Positions 25,285 to 35,335 of a DNA stretch of 64,000 bases are shown piece after piece. Under the pieces are notes generated by a model that was not told the origin of the DNA, ran no database searches, and worked only from the letters and a program-made list of their open reading frames with translations. A program made the translations under genes and the position numbers. Positions within the stretch are counted from its first letter, which is position 1. Every line of letters begins with the position of its first letter. Location: NCBI RefSeq assembly GCF_000786105.1, contig NZ_JTEV01000003.1:229883-293882 (forward strand), in the 5' to 3' direction. Source of the DNA: Bdellovibrio sp. ArHS. GTDB taxonomy: Bacteria; Bdellovibrionota; Bdellovibrionia; Bdellovibrionales; Bdellovibrionaceae.

Positions 25285-25563
25285 ATGTTTCTGCAAGGCG
25301 ATTTACAAATAGTGTTTGATGCACTGTATACCGTAGGTGCGATTGATCCTGTTTTGAAATTGGATTGGAGCGAAGTCACCAAAGAGATGATGGCAAACCC
25401 TCAGATCCTCAGTGATGCGTTTCAACTAGTGAACTCTTGCAAAGGCGATAAAAACCTCCTGATTCAAAAGCTCCACATGATGGATCCCAGATCCGTGAAT
25501 TATATCGCTATGGAGGTGGCACGTGAATTTTGTGAGTTCCAAGATCGCACAGAGTTGCACTAA
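25285..25563 (+). CDS. small helical cytoplasmic protein upstream of cupredoxin/CpaF
   Basis: This encodes 92 residues with no signal peptide. It has a strong ribosome-binding site (TTAGGAGGATTCG). It is mainly helical, with a C-terminal EVAREFCEFQDRTELH. No family recognised. The cupredoxin-like gene starts inside its last 41 bases and the CpaF-like gene follows that, so the three appear to be one operon. It may be a partner or regulator of the ATPase. Confidence 0.68.
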   Translation: MFLQGDLQIVFDALYTVGAIDPVLKLDWSEVTKEMMANPQILSDAFQLVNSCKGDKNLLIQKLHMMDPRSVNYIAMEVAREFCEFQDRTELH

Positions 25564-26029
25564 GATCGCATTGTTCTTGCTGCTCGCGCAAAACGCGATG
25601 GCTTGGGAAGTGGATTTTTCCCGTCGCCAAGTGCAGTTCAATGATGTGAAAAATGAAGACCGCTTGCCGGCGAGTATTAAAGAAGATCAAAGCTTGATAT
25701 TGACGAAAGTTTTTGATGCGGTTGAACCGGCTCAAGACATCGTGATCATGAATACCGATAAAGGTTTTGTTCCAGAGGTCGTGCGCCTTAAAAAAGGCGG
25801 CAATTACCGCATTCACGTGGTGAACGTGAACGGCAAGGAAAAAAACGTCAGCTTTGTTCTGGACGCTTTTTCGGAACATCACAACACGGTTTTTGGTGAA
25901 CAGAAAACATTCTCCGTTTCTCCTAAGACGGACGGAATTTTTTCTTATCAGTGCCCGGAAACTGCGGTTCAAGGGAAGTTTATTATTTATTCTGATATTG
26001 CGGCAGACAGAAAGCCTGCCTCTTACTAA
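25523..26029 (+). CDS. exported cupredoxin-like protein, copper ligands degenerate
   Basis: This encodes 168 residues starting at GTG 25523, with GGAGGT five bases upstream inside the preceding gene. A signal peptide runs to about AMAWEV. The C-terminal half has a cupredoxin/EfeO-like fold (GFVPEVVRLKKGGNYRIHVVN, KNVSFVLDAF, GIFSYQCPETAVQGKF). The ligand Cys is present in YQCPE, but the following His and Met of a type-1 copper site are missing, so it may not bind copper in the usual way. It sits 17 bases upstream of the CpaF-type ATPase. Confidence 0.72.
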   Translation: MNFVSSKIAQSCTKIALFLLLAQNAMAWEVDFSRRQVQFNDVKNEDRLPASIKEDQSLILTKVFDAVEPAQDIVIMNTDKGFVPEVVRLKKGGNYRIHVVNVNGKEKNVSFVLDAFSEHHNTVFGEQKTFSVSPKTDGIFSYQCPETAVQGKFIIYSDIAADRKPASY

Positions 26030-26046
26030 TTCGGAAGGTCGCACCC

Positions 26047-27162
26047 ATGTCGTCTGATAAGTCGAGCGTTTTCAAACAGACCATTCAACAGAATTTAGGT
26101 CCTGTCTTGAAGTACCTTGATGACAAGGGTGTTTCCGAAATTCTCATTAACGGTCACCAGGAAATTTTTGTGGAAAGAAAGGGTAAGCTCGAGCGAGTTC
26201 CTGAAGCCTTTCCATCGGAAGATGACTTGCGTGCGGCCGTGAATAGCATCGCCCAAAGCGTGGGTCGTCGTATTGACGATGAATCTCCTCGACTGGATGC
26301 GCGCTTGCCGGATGGTTCGCGTATCGCGGCGGTGATCCCGCCGATGTCCCGCAAAGGCACGACACTTTCCATTCGTAAATTTACCAATAATAAAATTACT
26401 TTTGCCGATTACATCAAATTCGGCGCCATTACCGAAGATGGAGCCCGTTTCCTGGATATCTGTATGTTTCTGGGGAAGAATATCATCGTGAGTGGTGGGA
26501 CTGGCTCTGGTAAGACGACGTTGTTGTCGCTTCTGTGCACGCGCATTCCCAAAGGGCAGCGCGTGATGGTGATTGAAGATTCGTCCGAGTTGCAAGTGGA
26601 TTATGAACACGTCGTGATGTTTGAGACCCGCCAAGCCGACCAGATGGGTAAAGGCGAGGTTTCCATCAAGGATCTTTTAAAAAGTGCTTTGCGTTTAAGA
26701 CCCGATCGAATCATTGTCGGGGAGGTTCGTTCCAGCGAAGCCCTTGAGCTTTTGAATGCCATGAATACCGGCCATAAAGGTTGTATGGGTACGGTCCATG
26801 CCAACACTCCAGAAGACGCCATTGTTCGCTTAGAGGCCTTGGCGCAAGGGGGCGATGGCAAGATCAGTGAAAAGGCGCTGCGTTCGCAGGTGGTCTCGGC
26901 CATTGAAATTATCATTCAAGTTTCGCGTTTTTCAGATGGATCACGTCGCATTGCCGCGATCAGCGAAGTGCGCGGTTTTAATGAGGATGGTTCTTACAAT
27001 GTGGTTCCCATCTTTGAAATGTCACGTTTGACCCGACGTCCTGACGGCACGTTGGAAGGAAAACTTCAGGCGACGGGAAATGTCCCGACCTTCATGGATG
27101 AAATTATTGATAATAATCTGCCGTTCCCAAAATCGAAGTTCAACAAACCTCAAGCGGCTTAA
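26047..27162 (+). CDS. CpaF/TadA-type secretion ATPase
   Basis: This encodes 371 residues. The N-terminal domain includes VSEILINGHQEIFVERKGK and LDARLPDGSRIAAVIPP; Walker A is GGTGSGKTT at about 150-158; Walker B and Glu lie in RPDRIIVGEVRSSEA; the His box is GTVHAN. This is the T2SS/T4P/Tad ATPase superfamily, CpaF branch, which powers pilus assembly from the cytoplasm. No other tad/cpa genes are near; the partners are a small helical protein and a cupredoxin-like exported protein. Confidence 0.9.
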   Translation: MSSDKSSVFKQTIQQNLGPVLKYLDDKGVSEILINGHQEIFVERKGKLERVPEAFPSEDDLRAAVNSIAQSVGRRIDDESPRLDARLPDGSRIAAVIPPMSRKGTTLSIRKFTNNKITFADYIKFGAITEDGARFLDICMFLGKNIIVSGGTGSGKTTLLSLLCTRIPKGQRVMVIEDSSELQVDYEHVVMFETRQADQMGKGEVSIKDLLKSALRLRPDRIIVGEVRSSEALELLNAMNTGHKGCMGTVHANTPEDAIVRLEALAQGGDGKISEKALRSQVVSAIEIIIQVSRFSDGSRRIAAISEVRGFNEDGSYNVVPIFEMSRLTRRPDGTLEGKLQATGNVPTFMDEIIDNNLPFPKSKFNKPQAA

Positions 27163-27242
27163 CTGTTGAAGTTGCGTCGTTTTGGTCTTGCCATTGGAAT
27201 AACAAAAAGTTTAGTTGATCTGCATCAGCATGAGGAAACCGC

Positions 27243-29276
27243 ATGACGTTGAGATCTCCCAAGTTTCGTCTGTTATTTGTATTAAGCATCGGTCTTGTCG
27301 TGATCTTGGCGGCGGTTAAACTCTTTTTGGCCGAGCCTAAACTTCGTCAGCCTTTACAGGCGGGCATGACGTTAGCCTCTTCCGGGGGGCGCGTCCAAAT
27401 CGAAATTTCTGATTTGATTTTTGAGCCCGGTGAGTTTGAAACCCGTGCCCAATTAAGCCGGTTTTATGAAAGACAGGATGAGATTCGTCGGGTTGTGTTG
27501 GCGGGCTCGCTTTCGCCGGAGCTGGGGCTTTCCGCACGAAGCTTCGAAGATATGACATTTCTATTCTGGATTCCTGTCTTGGTGGGCTTGGGAGCTTTGG
27601 GAATTTCAGGATGGATTTGGGCTTTGAAACCCAAGGACCCCGCGATTCGACTTTTTGCGCTGAGCGGTTTTTCAACCTTCATCTCAGCGGTCCCTTCAGC
27701 CGTGTACACTACTCGAGAAGTGCCCATGGCCTCGGCTATGTTCAAAATGCTGCAAGCTCTGAACGTCTGGGGCGCCTCTTTGTTTGGGATCGCCATGCTG
27801 TCGCTGTTTCTGATTTATCCCGTGAAACTGCGGAACTGGAAGCAACTGGCATTGGGGCAAGCCCTGTTTTTTGTTCTCTGGTCTTTGGGCTTTTCACTTC
27901 AGATAGTTCCCGATTTTGCCAATGTGAATTTGCTGATCGTGATTCTGATGCTGTTGATTGCCGTGGCTGTTGGCGTACAGTTCTTCGCCACCAAAGGCGA
28001 TCCGACGGGCCGGGCGTCTTTATTGTGGTTAGGTCTTTCCGTTCTTTTGGGGGCTGGTGGGTTCGTCGTGTTCAGTACGGTGCCTTCGCTGATGGGGCTG
28101 AAGCCTTTGAATCAAAGCTACGCCTTCACCTTCTTTTTGATCATCTATCTGGGGTTGGCGGCAGGGCTGACGCGTTATCGATTGTTTGAAGTGGGCCAAT
28201 GGGCTTTTCGCTTTCTTTTTTATGCGACAGCCGCCGTGGTTTTGGTTTTGATCGACGCGGCTTTGATTTATCTGGGGCGTTTAGAGCGACTGCCGGCATT
28301 GGAAGTGTCCTTGTTGTTGGTGGTTTTTCTTTATCTGCCTTTGCGCGATTTTATGTGGCGTCTGTTTTCCAAAAAAGACGCGCTGAAACCTTCCGAACTT
28401 CTTTCTGAGGTTTTACATATTGCCTTTGCCTCTTCGCTTGAGCAAAGACAGCAGCGTTGGGAAGTTCTTTTGCATCGTCTCTTTGATCCTCTAGAGATGA
28501 AAAAGACGACAAAACCCGTTGATCAAGTAAGTATTGGTCAGGACGGTTTGACCTTGGAAATCCCTTCTGTCGCTCGGACTCCGGCGTTGATTCTTTCTTA
28601 TCCGTGGGCAGGCAAAAGTCTTTTTGACAAACACTCCAAGAAATTGGCAGAGCAGCTTCTGTCACTTTTGCGGCAGGCTGAATCCAACAGGGAAGCCTAC
28701 GATCGGGGGGCCTCTGAAGAGCGTCGTCGGATGGCTCAAGACCTGCACGACGACGTCGGGGCTCGTTTGCTTTCCGGCTTGCAAACCTCTGACGAAAACG
28801 TGCGCTCCACCATCCAAGGAGCGTTGTCAGAAATCCGTGCGATCGTCAGCGGCATTCTGGGTGAGCGCATTTCCCTTTCGCATTTGCTGGCGGATATTCG
28901 TTATGAAACTCATCGTCGATTGACCGCGGTGAATATTCGTCTGGAGTGGTCTTTACAAGAGGATTCTTCCGAGGAAAAACTTTTGGATTATCGAGAACAG
29001 AAAACTCTGCGCTCGGCCTTTCGTGAAATTGTCACGAACGTGATCCGTCATTCTGAAGCCACGACTTTTTCTGTGGAGGTCGTCAAATTGAATGGGATGC
29101 TGAATTTTTCCTTGAAGGATGACGGTCGGGGCATTCCCGAATCCGTTGAGCTTTCTTCGGCGGGTTATGGACTCAAAAACATGCATCGCCGTATGAGTGA
29201 TATTCAGGGGGTCTTTCATTATCAGTCGTCCTCGATGGGCACCATTATCTATCTTCGTCTTCCCTACGATGTCTAA
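27243..29276 (+). CDS. multi-pass membrane histidine kinase (NarL-type, HisKA_3)
   Basis: This encodes 677 residues. One N-terminal membrane helix, an extracytoplasmic segment of about 80 residues, then a block of seven or eight membrane helices (about 100-370). The kinase core has HisKA_3 motif RRRMAQDLHDDVG with phospho-acceptor His502, and an ATPase domain (N-box REIVTNVIRHSEA, G-box DDGRGIPES and SSAGYGLKNMHRR). It is followed after about 135 bases by a NarL-type response regulator, its likely partner. The sensed signal is unknown. Confidence 0.88.
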   Translation: MTLRSPKFRLLFVLSIGLVVILAAVKLFLAEPKLRQPLQAGMTLASSGGRVQIEISDLIFEPGEFETRAQLSRFYERQDEIRRVVLAGSLSPELGLSARSFEDMTFLFWIPVLVGLGALGISGWIWALKPKDPAIRLFALSGFSTFISAVPSAVYTTREVPMASAMFKMLQALNVWGASLFGIAMLSLFLIYPVKLRNWKQLALGQALFFVLWSLGFSLQIVPDFANVNLLIVILMLLIAVAVGVQFFATKGDPTGRASLLWLGLSVLLGAGGFVVFSTVPSLMGLKPLNQSYAFTFFLIIYLGLAAGLTRYRLFEVGQWAFRFLFYATAAVVLVLIDAALIYLGRLERLPALEVSLLLVVFLYLPLRDFMWRLFSKKDALKPSELLSEVLHIAFASSLEQRQQRWEVLLHRLFDPLEMKKTTKPVDQVSIGQDGLTLEIPSVARTPALILSYPWAGKSLFDKHSKKLAEQLLSLLRQAESNREAYDRGASEERRRMAQDLHDDVGARLLSGLQTSDENVRSTIQGALSEIRAIVSGILGERISLSHLLADIRYETHRRLTAVNIRLEWSLQEDSSEEKLLDYREQKTLRSAFREIVTNVIRHSEATTFSVEVVKLNGMLNFSLKDDGRGIPESVELSSAGYGLKNMHRRMSDIQGVFHYQSSSMGTIIYLRLPYDV

Positions 29277-29410
29277 TCAGCCCCCCCCCTAAACAGGGGG
29301 TGACCCGTTAAAATGCGCCCTTTTAGACTCAAAGAGCCTGCGGTATAACAAAACCGTAGTTAGATAGATTCAGATGGATTACAACAGGACATCCATGTCT
29401 GTGATGTGTG

Positions 29411-30088
29411 ATGGATAGGACGAAATTGACGAACTCTAAAAAAACATGTCTGGTAATTGAGGATCAACCGCAGATGGCGGATTTTCTTTCTGGTGTTGTC
29501 AATCAGGCCTTTCCTGAGCTCGAAGTTCGATCCCATCGAAATGTAAAAGAATTTCGGGCGGCTTTAGAGAATCTCTTAATATCTGAAAACGTCTGTTTGG
29601 AATTGGTTCTGGTGGATCTGGGGTTGCCTGACGGCTCTGGCATTGAAATCATCAAGGAAATTTCCGAAAAACAACCTCAGACAAAAAGTATCGTCATTTC
29701 AATTTATGATGATGAAGCTTACCTGTTTGATGCTCTGGCTGCGGGCGCTTCAGGATTCATTCTCAAATCTGAAGAGCCAGCTTTTATGATCGACATTCTT
29801 AAGCGGATCAATTCCAACGAACCGCCGTTGTCTCCAGTCGTGGCTCGTCGACTTTTGGCTTATTTCCAGAAGCAAAAGATCGAAACGCCCCCTGAAACAG
29901 GGTTGAGTGCCCGCGAGCGGGAAACACTCACGTTGCTTTCACGGGGAATGACAGTCGCTGAGGCATCCCAGCAAATGGGACTGAGCTCCCAAACTGTTGC
30001 TGGCTATGTCAAAATCGTTTATCAAAAACTTCACGTTTCCAATCGCGTGGAAGCCGTTAGAGAAGCTCTCCGCCGCAATCTTATCTAA
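29411..30088 (+). CDS. NarL/FixJ-type response regulator
   Basis: The receiver domain has IEDQ acidic residues and phospho-acceptor Asp69 in LVLVDLGLPDG, with the conserved Lys in FILKSEE. The C-terminal LuxR-type helix-turn-helix is LSARERETLTLLSRGMT through SSQTVAGYVKIVYQKLHV. It should be phosphorylated by the HisKA_3 kinase upstream. GTG at 29408 directly before the ATG is also in frame. Target genes are not evident. Confidence 0.9.
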   Translation: MDRTKLTNSKKTCLVIEDQPQMADFLSGVVNQAFPELEVRSHRNVKEFRAALENLLISENVCLELVLVDLGLPDGSGIEIIKEISEKQPQTKSIVISIYDDEAYLFDALAAGASGFILKSEEPAFMIDILKRINSNEPPLSPVVARRLLAYFQKQKIETPPETGLSARERETLTLLSRGMTVAEASQQMGLSSQTVAGYVKIVYQKLHVSNRVEAVREALRRNLI

Positions 30089-30201
30089 AAGACGCCAAGT
30101 GTCATAAAAAGCGGTATACTTCTTTTTTGTAGCCATTCGTGTCATCTGAAATTCGGCATTATATAGTTTAAATGGGTACCGATTTACGCTAAGACTTCTT
30201 C

Positions 30202-32488
<2,287 letters not shown>

Positions 32489-32512
32489 AATCCATTCGCA
32501 CATTTGAGCGTT

Positions 32513-32545
32513 AAAAAAGGGAACTCCTGCAGGGTTCCCTTTTTT
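32513..32545 (+). terminator. terminator after enolase
   Basis: AAAAAAGGGAAC and GTTCCCTTTTTT pair perfectly over 12 bp with a 9-base loop. Confidence 0.92.
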
Positions 32546-32586
32546 ATAAACTTATTTCTATTTTTCCTGGACTACCCGAAAATCGT

Positions 32587-32603
32587 TCAGGTCGCTAACC
32601 TGA
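32587..32603. promoter_or_regulatory. palindrome upstream of the ATPase-HNH pair, candidate operator
   Basis: TCAGGT-CGCTA-ACCTGA is a perfect 6-bp inverted repeat with 5-base spacer, 29 bases before the ATPase start and 41 bases after the enolase terminator. Size and place suit a repressor site; no regulator is identified. Confidence 0.4.
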
Positions 32604-32632
32604 GAGGACGAAAAATGTGAAGGTGGGCGGGA

Positions 32633-34357
32633 ATGGAAGTATTGTATTTCTATTGTGCGAAAAATGCGGAAGAGGGTCATTGGGTTAAGCTGGGGGCGTC
32701 TTTCTTTTTAGAGTCCGGTCCCGAATACGACAACTTTGTTCCCGCAAAATACAACTGGCCCCCCTCTAATGTCGTGCAAAGTACAAATGTTCTTTTGGGG
32801 GAAAACGGAAGAGGCAAGACAACGACACTGCTTAGAATATTTTCTTCTTTGTCTTACGGAAATGAACTCGGCGCAGGGTGCGCGATTTTAATCAAGAGCG
32901 GTAAAAACATTACGCTGATCAAAGATCGTGAATTTAAAAGAGACGTACGTATTCAAGGGGCAGAGCCTATAACTGTTCAGCTAAACAGTAAGGATTTAAG
33001 ACAAGAAGAGTTAGAGAATGTTCTGCGCGAGCTGCGAGTGGTGATTGTCGACCCTGTTCTACGTCATGGAGTTCCCCTGCATGTGGATTCCCTGACGAGT
33101 TCAGAATTTCACGGCAGTATTGATATGAGAAGCCAATCCTTGCTGGTCAGAGCAAACCGGGCCCCCTTCGGGGAATTGAGCTACAGCGAGTTTTACTACC
33201 GAGAGTTGGAAAGAGACTTGAGTTTTTTGGCGTCATCAGAAGCTTCTGTACTCAATAGATTTCTCGACAATCAGGGAAAAAAAGAATTTCCTATTCCTGA
33301 GAAGCTTTATTTAAATCTGAATACGAATCTCTTCACTGAGCTGAAAAGAAAATTTACTTACGACTCAGGAGGAAAGCCGGTCTCTTTTGACTCGCCCGAC
33401 TATATTAGCTTTCGGAATCACGAGTCTTTTGTGAATCATCTGGAGTTGATGGGACAGACGGCGAAAGACTTTAATGTCGAAAACCTGATCGAGGCCCTCT
33501 ATGGCGCGGCCCTGGCTTCACACTTGTATTCTCGTTTGACCAACGGACTTACACATGATGAGTACTTTTCCTTAATTGAAGATATCATCAAGATTCAAAA
33601 TCGAGGCCCAAAATTCATCCTGGAGCACATTCAAAAAAAATGGGAGGGGCTTCTGGCGGTGAATGTCCGGAGTTCGCTGGCACAGATGGAAAGATTCGCC
33701 AAAGTTGTACGCAGTGAAATAAGGAGCGATGAAAATGGATGGTATTTTTCCATCCGCAATAATCGAGCGCTCGTTGCCGAAATGCAATCCACGTATTTGA
33801 ATGCTTTCGGGATCAGAAGTCTGGTGAACTTCAGTTGGCATGAGATTTCAGGAGGGGAGACTGTACTTTTGAAAGTCTTCTCTCGTGTTTACCACGCGGC
33901 TTTAGAGATTCGAACAGAAAAGAAGCTTGTTTCCACAGTGATTCTGTTGCTCGATGAGCCGGACTCGAATCTGCATCCCGAATGGGAAAGAAAGCTATTA
34001 AAGCAACTAATCAAGTTCTGTGAAGAGGTGTTTCCGGGTTTGAAAATTCAGATGCTGATTGCGACGAATAAACCTTTTATTCTGAGCGACCTCACCATCT
34101 ACAATATTAATATTCTCACGCCCTTCCCGAAAGCCGATGCATCTTCCGCGTTTGCTCCATTTTGTAATCGGATATCCGCGATTCTCGCCAACGGCTTTTT
34201 CCTGGAAAGTGACATCGGAGCTCTTTCCGAGGAGTTTTTGGATCGTCTGCAAGAACGAGATTATCACCCTACAATATTGGATAGAAAAGTAATAGACGAA
34301 ATCGGCGACAATTTTTTGAAGCAGGCGGTGGTGGAATATCTGGGAGATGATCAATGA
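32633..34357 (+). CDS. SMC/ABC-like AAA ATPase of a Septu-like defence pair (PtuA-like)
   Basis: This encodes 574 residues. Walker A is LLGENGRGKTT (56-64), then a central region of about 330 residues, an ABC-type signature ISGGE (406-409), and Walker B with D-loop in LLLDEPDSNLHPEW (Asp441, Glu442). The position usually held by the switch histidine (ATHSP) reads ATNKPF, so His is replaced by Asn479. The next gene, an HNH nuclease, overlaps by 4 bases. ATPase plus HNH is the layout of Septu (PtuA-PtuB) anti-phage systems. AGA arginine codons are frequent, unlike enolase, suggesting transfer. Confidence 0.8.
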   Translation: MEVLYFYCAKNAEEGHWVKLGASFFLESGPEYDNFVPAKYNWPPSNVVQSTNVLLGENGRGKTTTLLRIFSSLSYGNELGAGCAILIKSGKNITLIKDREFKRDVRIQGAEPITVQLNSKDLRQEELENVLRELRVVIVDPVLRHGVPLHVDSLTSSEFHGSIDMRSQSLLVRANRAPFGELSYSEFYYRELERDLSFLASSEASVLNRFLDNQGKKEFPIPEKLYLNLNTNLFTELKRKFTYDSGGKPVSFDSPDYISFRNHESFVNHLELMGQTAKDFNVENLIEALYGAALASHLYSRLTNGLTHDEYFSLIEDIIKIQNRGPKFILEHIQKKWEGLLAVNVRSSLAQMERFAKVVRSEIRSDENGWYFSIRNNRALVAEMQSTYLNAFGIRSLVNFSWHEISGGETVLLKVFSRVYHAALEIRTEKKLVSTVILLLDEPDSNLHPEWERKLLKQLIKFCEEVFPGLKIQMLIATNKPFILSDLTIYNINILTPFPKADASSAFAPFCNRISAILANGFFLESDIGALSEEFLDRLQERDYHPTILDRKVIDEIGDNFLKQAVVEYLGDDQ

Positions 34358-35277
34358 GATGTTTGATTGTTGAACCTGTCTTTATTTGTGAATATGAGAT
34401 TGAAGCCCGGAAGGTCGTCGAGGATCGGATGAATGAATATCTGTCTCCGACAAATGGATTTCACTGTGTGCTTCGGAAACTTATAGAAGACAACTTGGAG
34501 ACTTTGCTTGTCGGTACGCCCCGGCAACTTCGTCGGCAAATAACATTATTTCAAAAGTTTGAGGCCGACGAGGTTGGGATAAGACGAAAGAAGGCATATA
34601 AAAAACTTCTGGGTAACATATTTGACTACCAAGCCTTTAAAAGTCTTGCGGTGACGCGTGATTATTTTAGTGCCTATAGGCTTCATGCACATTTGAATCT
34701 TCGTGTGTGTGCCTATTGCGACGAAAATTATATTATCCCGGTCTCTGATGGCATCAGCGGAAGACGAAGTAAGGGCCCTTATGATCACTACTATCCGGAG
34801 AGCCTTTATCCGTATTTGGCAATTTCGCTTTTCAACTTGATTCCGGCATGTGGCACTTGCAACTCCTTAAAAGGCCACAGGGATACTGTTGTTTACACTT
34901 TGCCTCATCCTTATCTGGTGAACTTTGAGACGGACTTGCACTTCAAGGTTTCCAAAAAAAGGTTGAAGCGTTCTTTAAAGCCGATCAAAGATGACTTTGC
35001 CATTAATCTGCAGGTGGTTTCGGGCTGCATTTCACGGGTCGCTTTTACGAACATGAATACGTTCTTAGAAATAGATCACCGCTACACTAATCATAGATCC
35101 ACTGCGAAAGTTCTTTATGACAGATGCGAGTTGATCGCCGCTCAGATCAAGCCTCGCTTTCCGGGGTATAACAATAAAAAAATCCTGCAGTCATTTTTTA
35201 ATGTGTCCGCCGATGGATATGAAGATGGGCCTCTTCGTAAATTAGAGGCGGATTATTTAAAGAACAAGAGGTTCTAA
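34354..35277 (+). CDS. HNH endonuclease of a Septu-like defence pair (PtuB-like)
   Basis: This encodes 307 residues; ATG 34354 overlaps the ATPase stop (ATGA). The HNH/beta-beta-alpha metal core has zinc cysteines Cys119 and Cys122 (CAYC), the catalytic DHYYP (His145), NLIPACGTCN (Asn161, Cys166, Cys169) and a following SLKGHR. This resembles the HNH proteins found with PtuA-type ATPases and in retron-associated Septu units. The N-terminal about 110 residues probably contact the ATPase. It should cut DNA when activated. No reverse transcriptase lies nearby, so it is not a retron. Confidence 0.83.
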   Translation: MRCLIVEPVFICEYEIEARKVVEDRMNEYLSPTNGFHCVLRKLIEDNLETLLVGTPRQLRRQITLFQKFEADEVGIRRKKAYKKLLGNIFDYQAFKSLAVTRDYFSAYRLHAHLNLRVCAYCDENYIIPVSDGISGRRSKGPYDHYYPESLYPYLAISLFNLIPACGTCNSLKGHRDTVVYTLPHPYLVNFETDLHFKVSKKRLKRSLKPIKDDFAINLQVVSGCISRVAFTNMNTFLEIDHRYTNHRSTAKVLYDRCELIAAQIKPRFPGYNNKKILQSFFNVSADGYEDGPLRKLEADYLKNKRF

Positions 35278-35279
35278 AA

Positions 35280-35310
35280 GCTAAGGCGATCTTGGTGGGA
35301 TCGCCTTAGC
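35280..35310. terminator. perfect hairpin between the HNH and catalase genes
   Basis: GCTAAGGCGATC and GATCGCCTTAGC form a perfect 12-bp stem around a 7-base loop. On the minus strand it is followed by TTTTAG, so it best serves katA, and may also stop the HNH transcript. Confidence 0.75.
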
Positions 35311-35335
35311 CAGGAACTTTCACTAAAAGTTGGTT

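Noticed and set aside
27611..28189. 192-codon plus-strand frame
   Set aside because: It is out of frame inside the histidine kinase gene, whose own frame has clear membrane helices and kinase motifs.
32546..32632. possible retron noncoding RNA upstream of the ATPase-HNH pair
   Set aside because: Only 87 bases separate the enolase terminator from the ATPase start and no reverse transcriptase is present.
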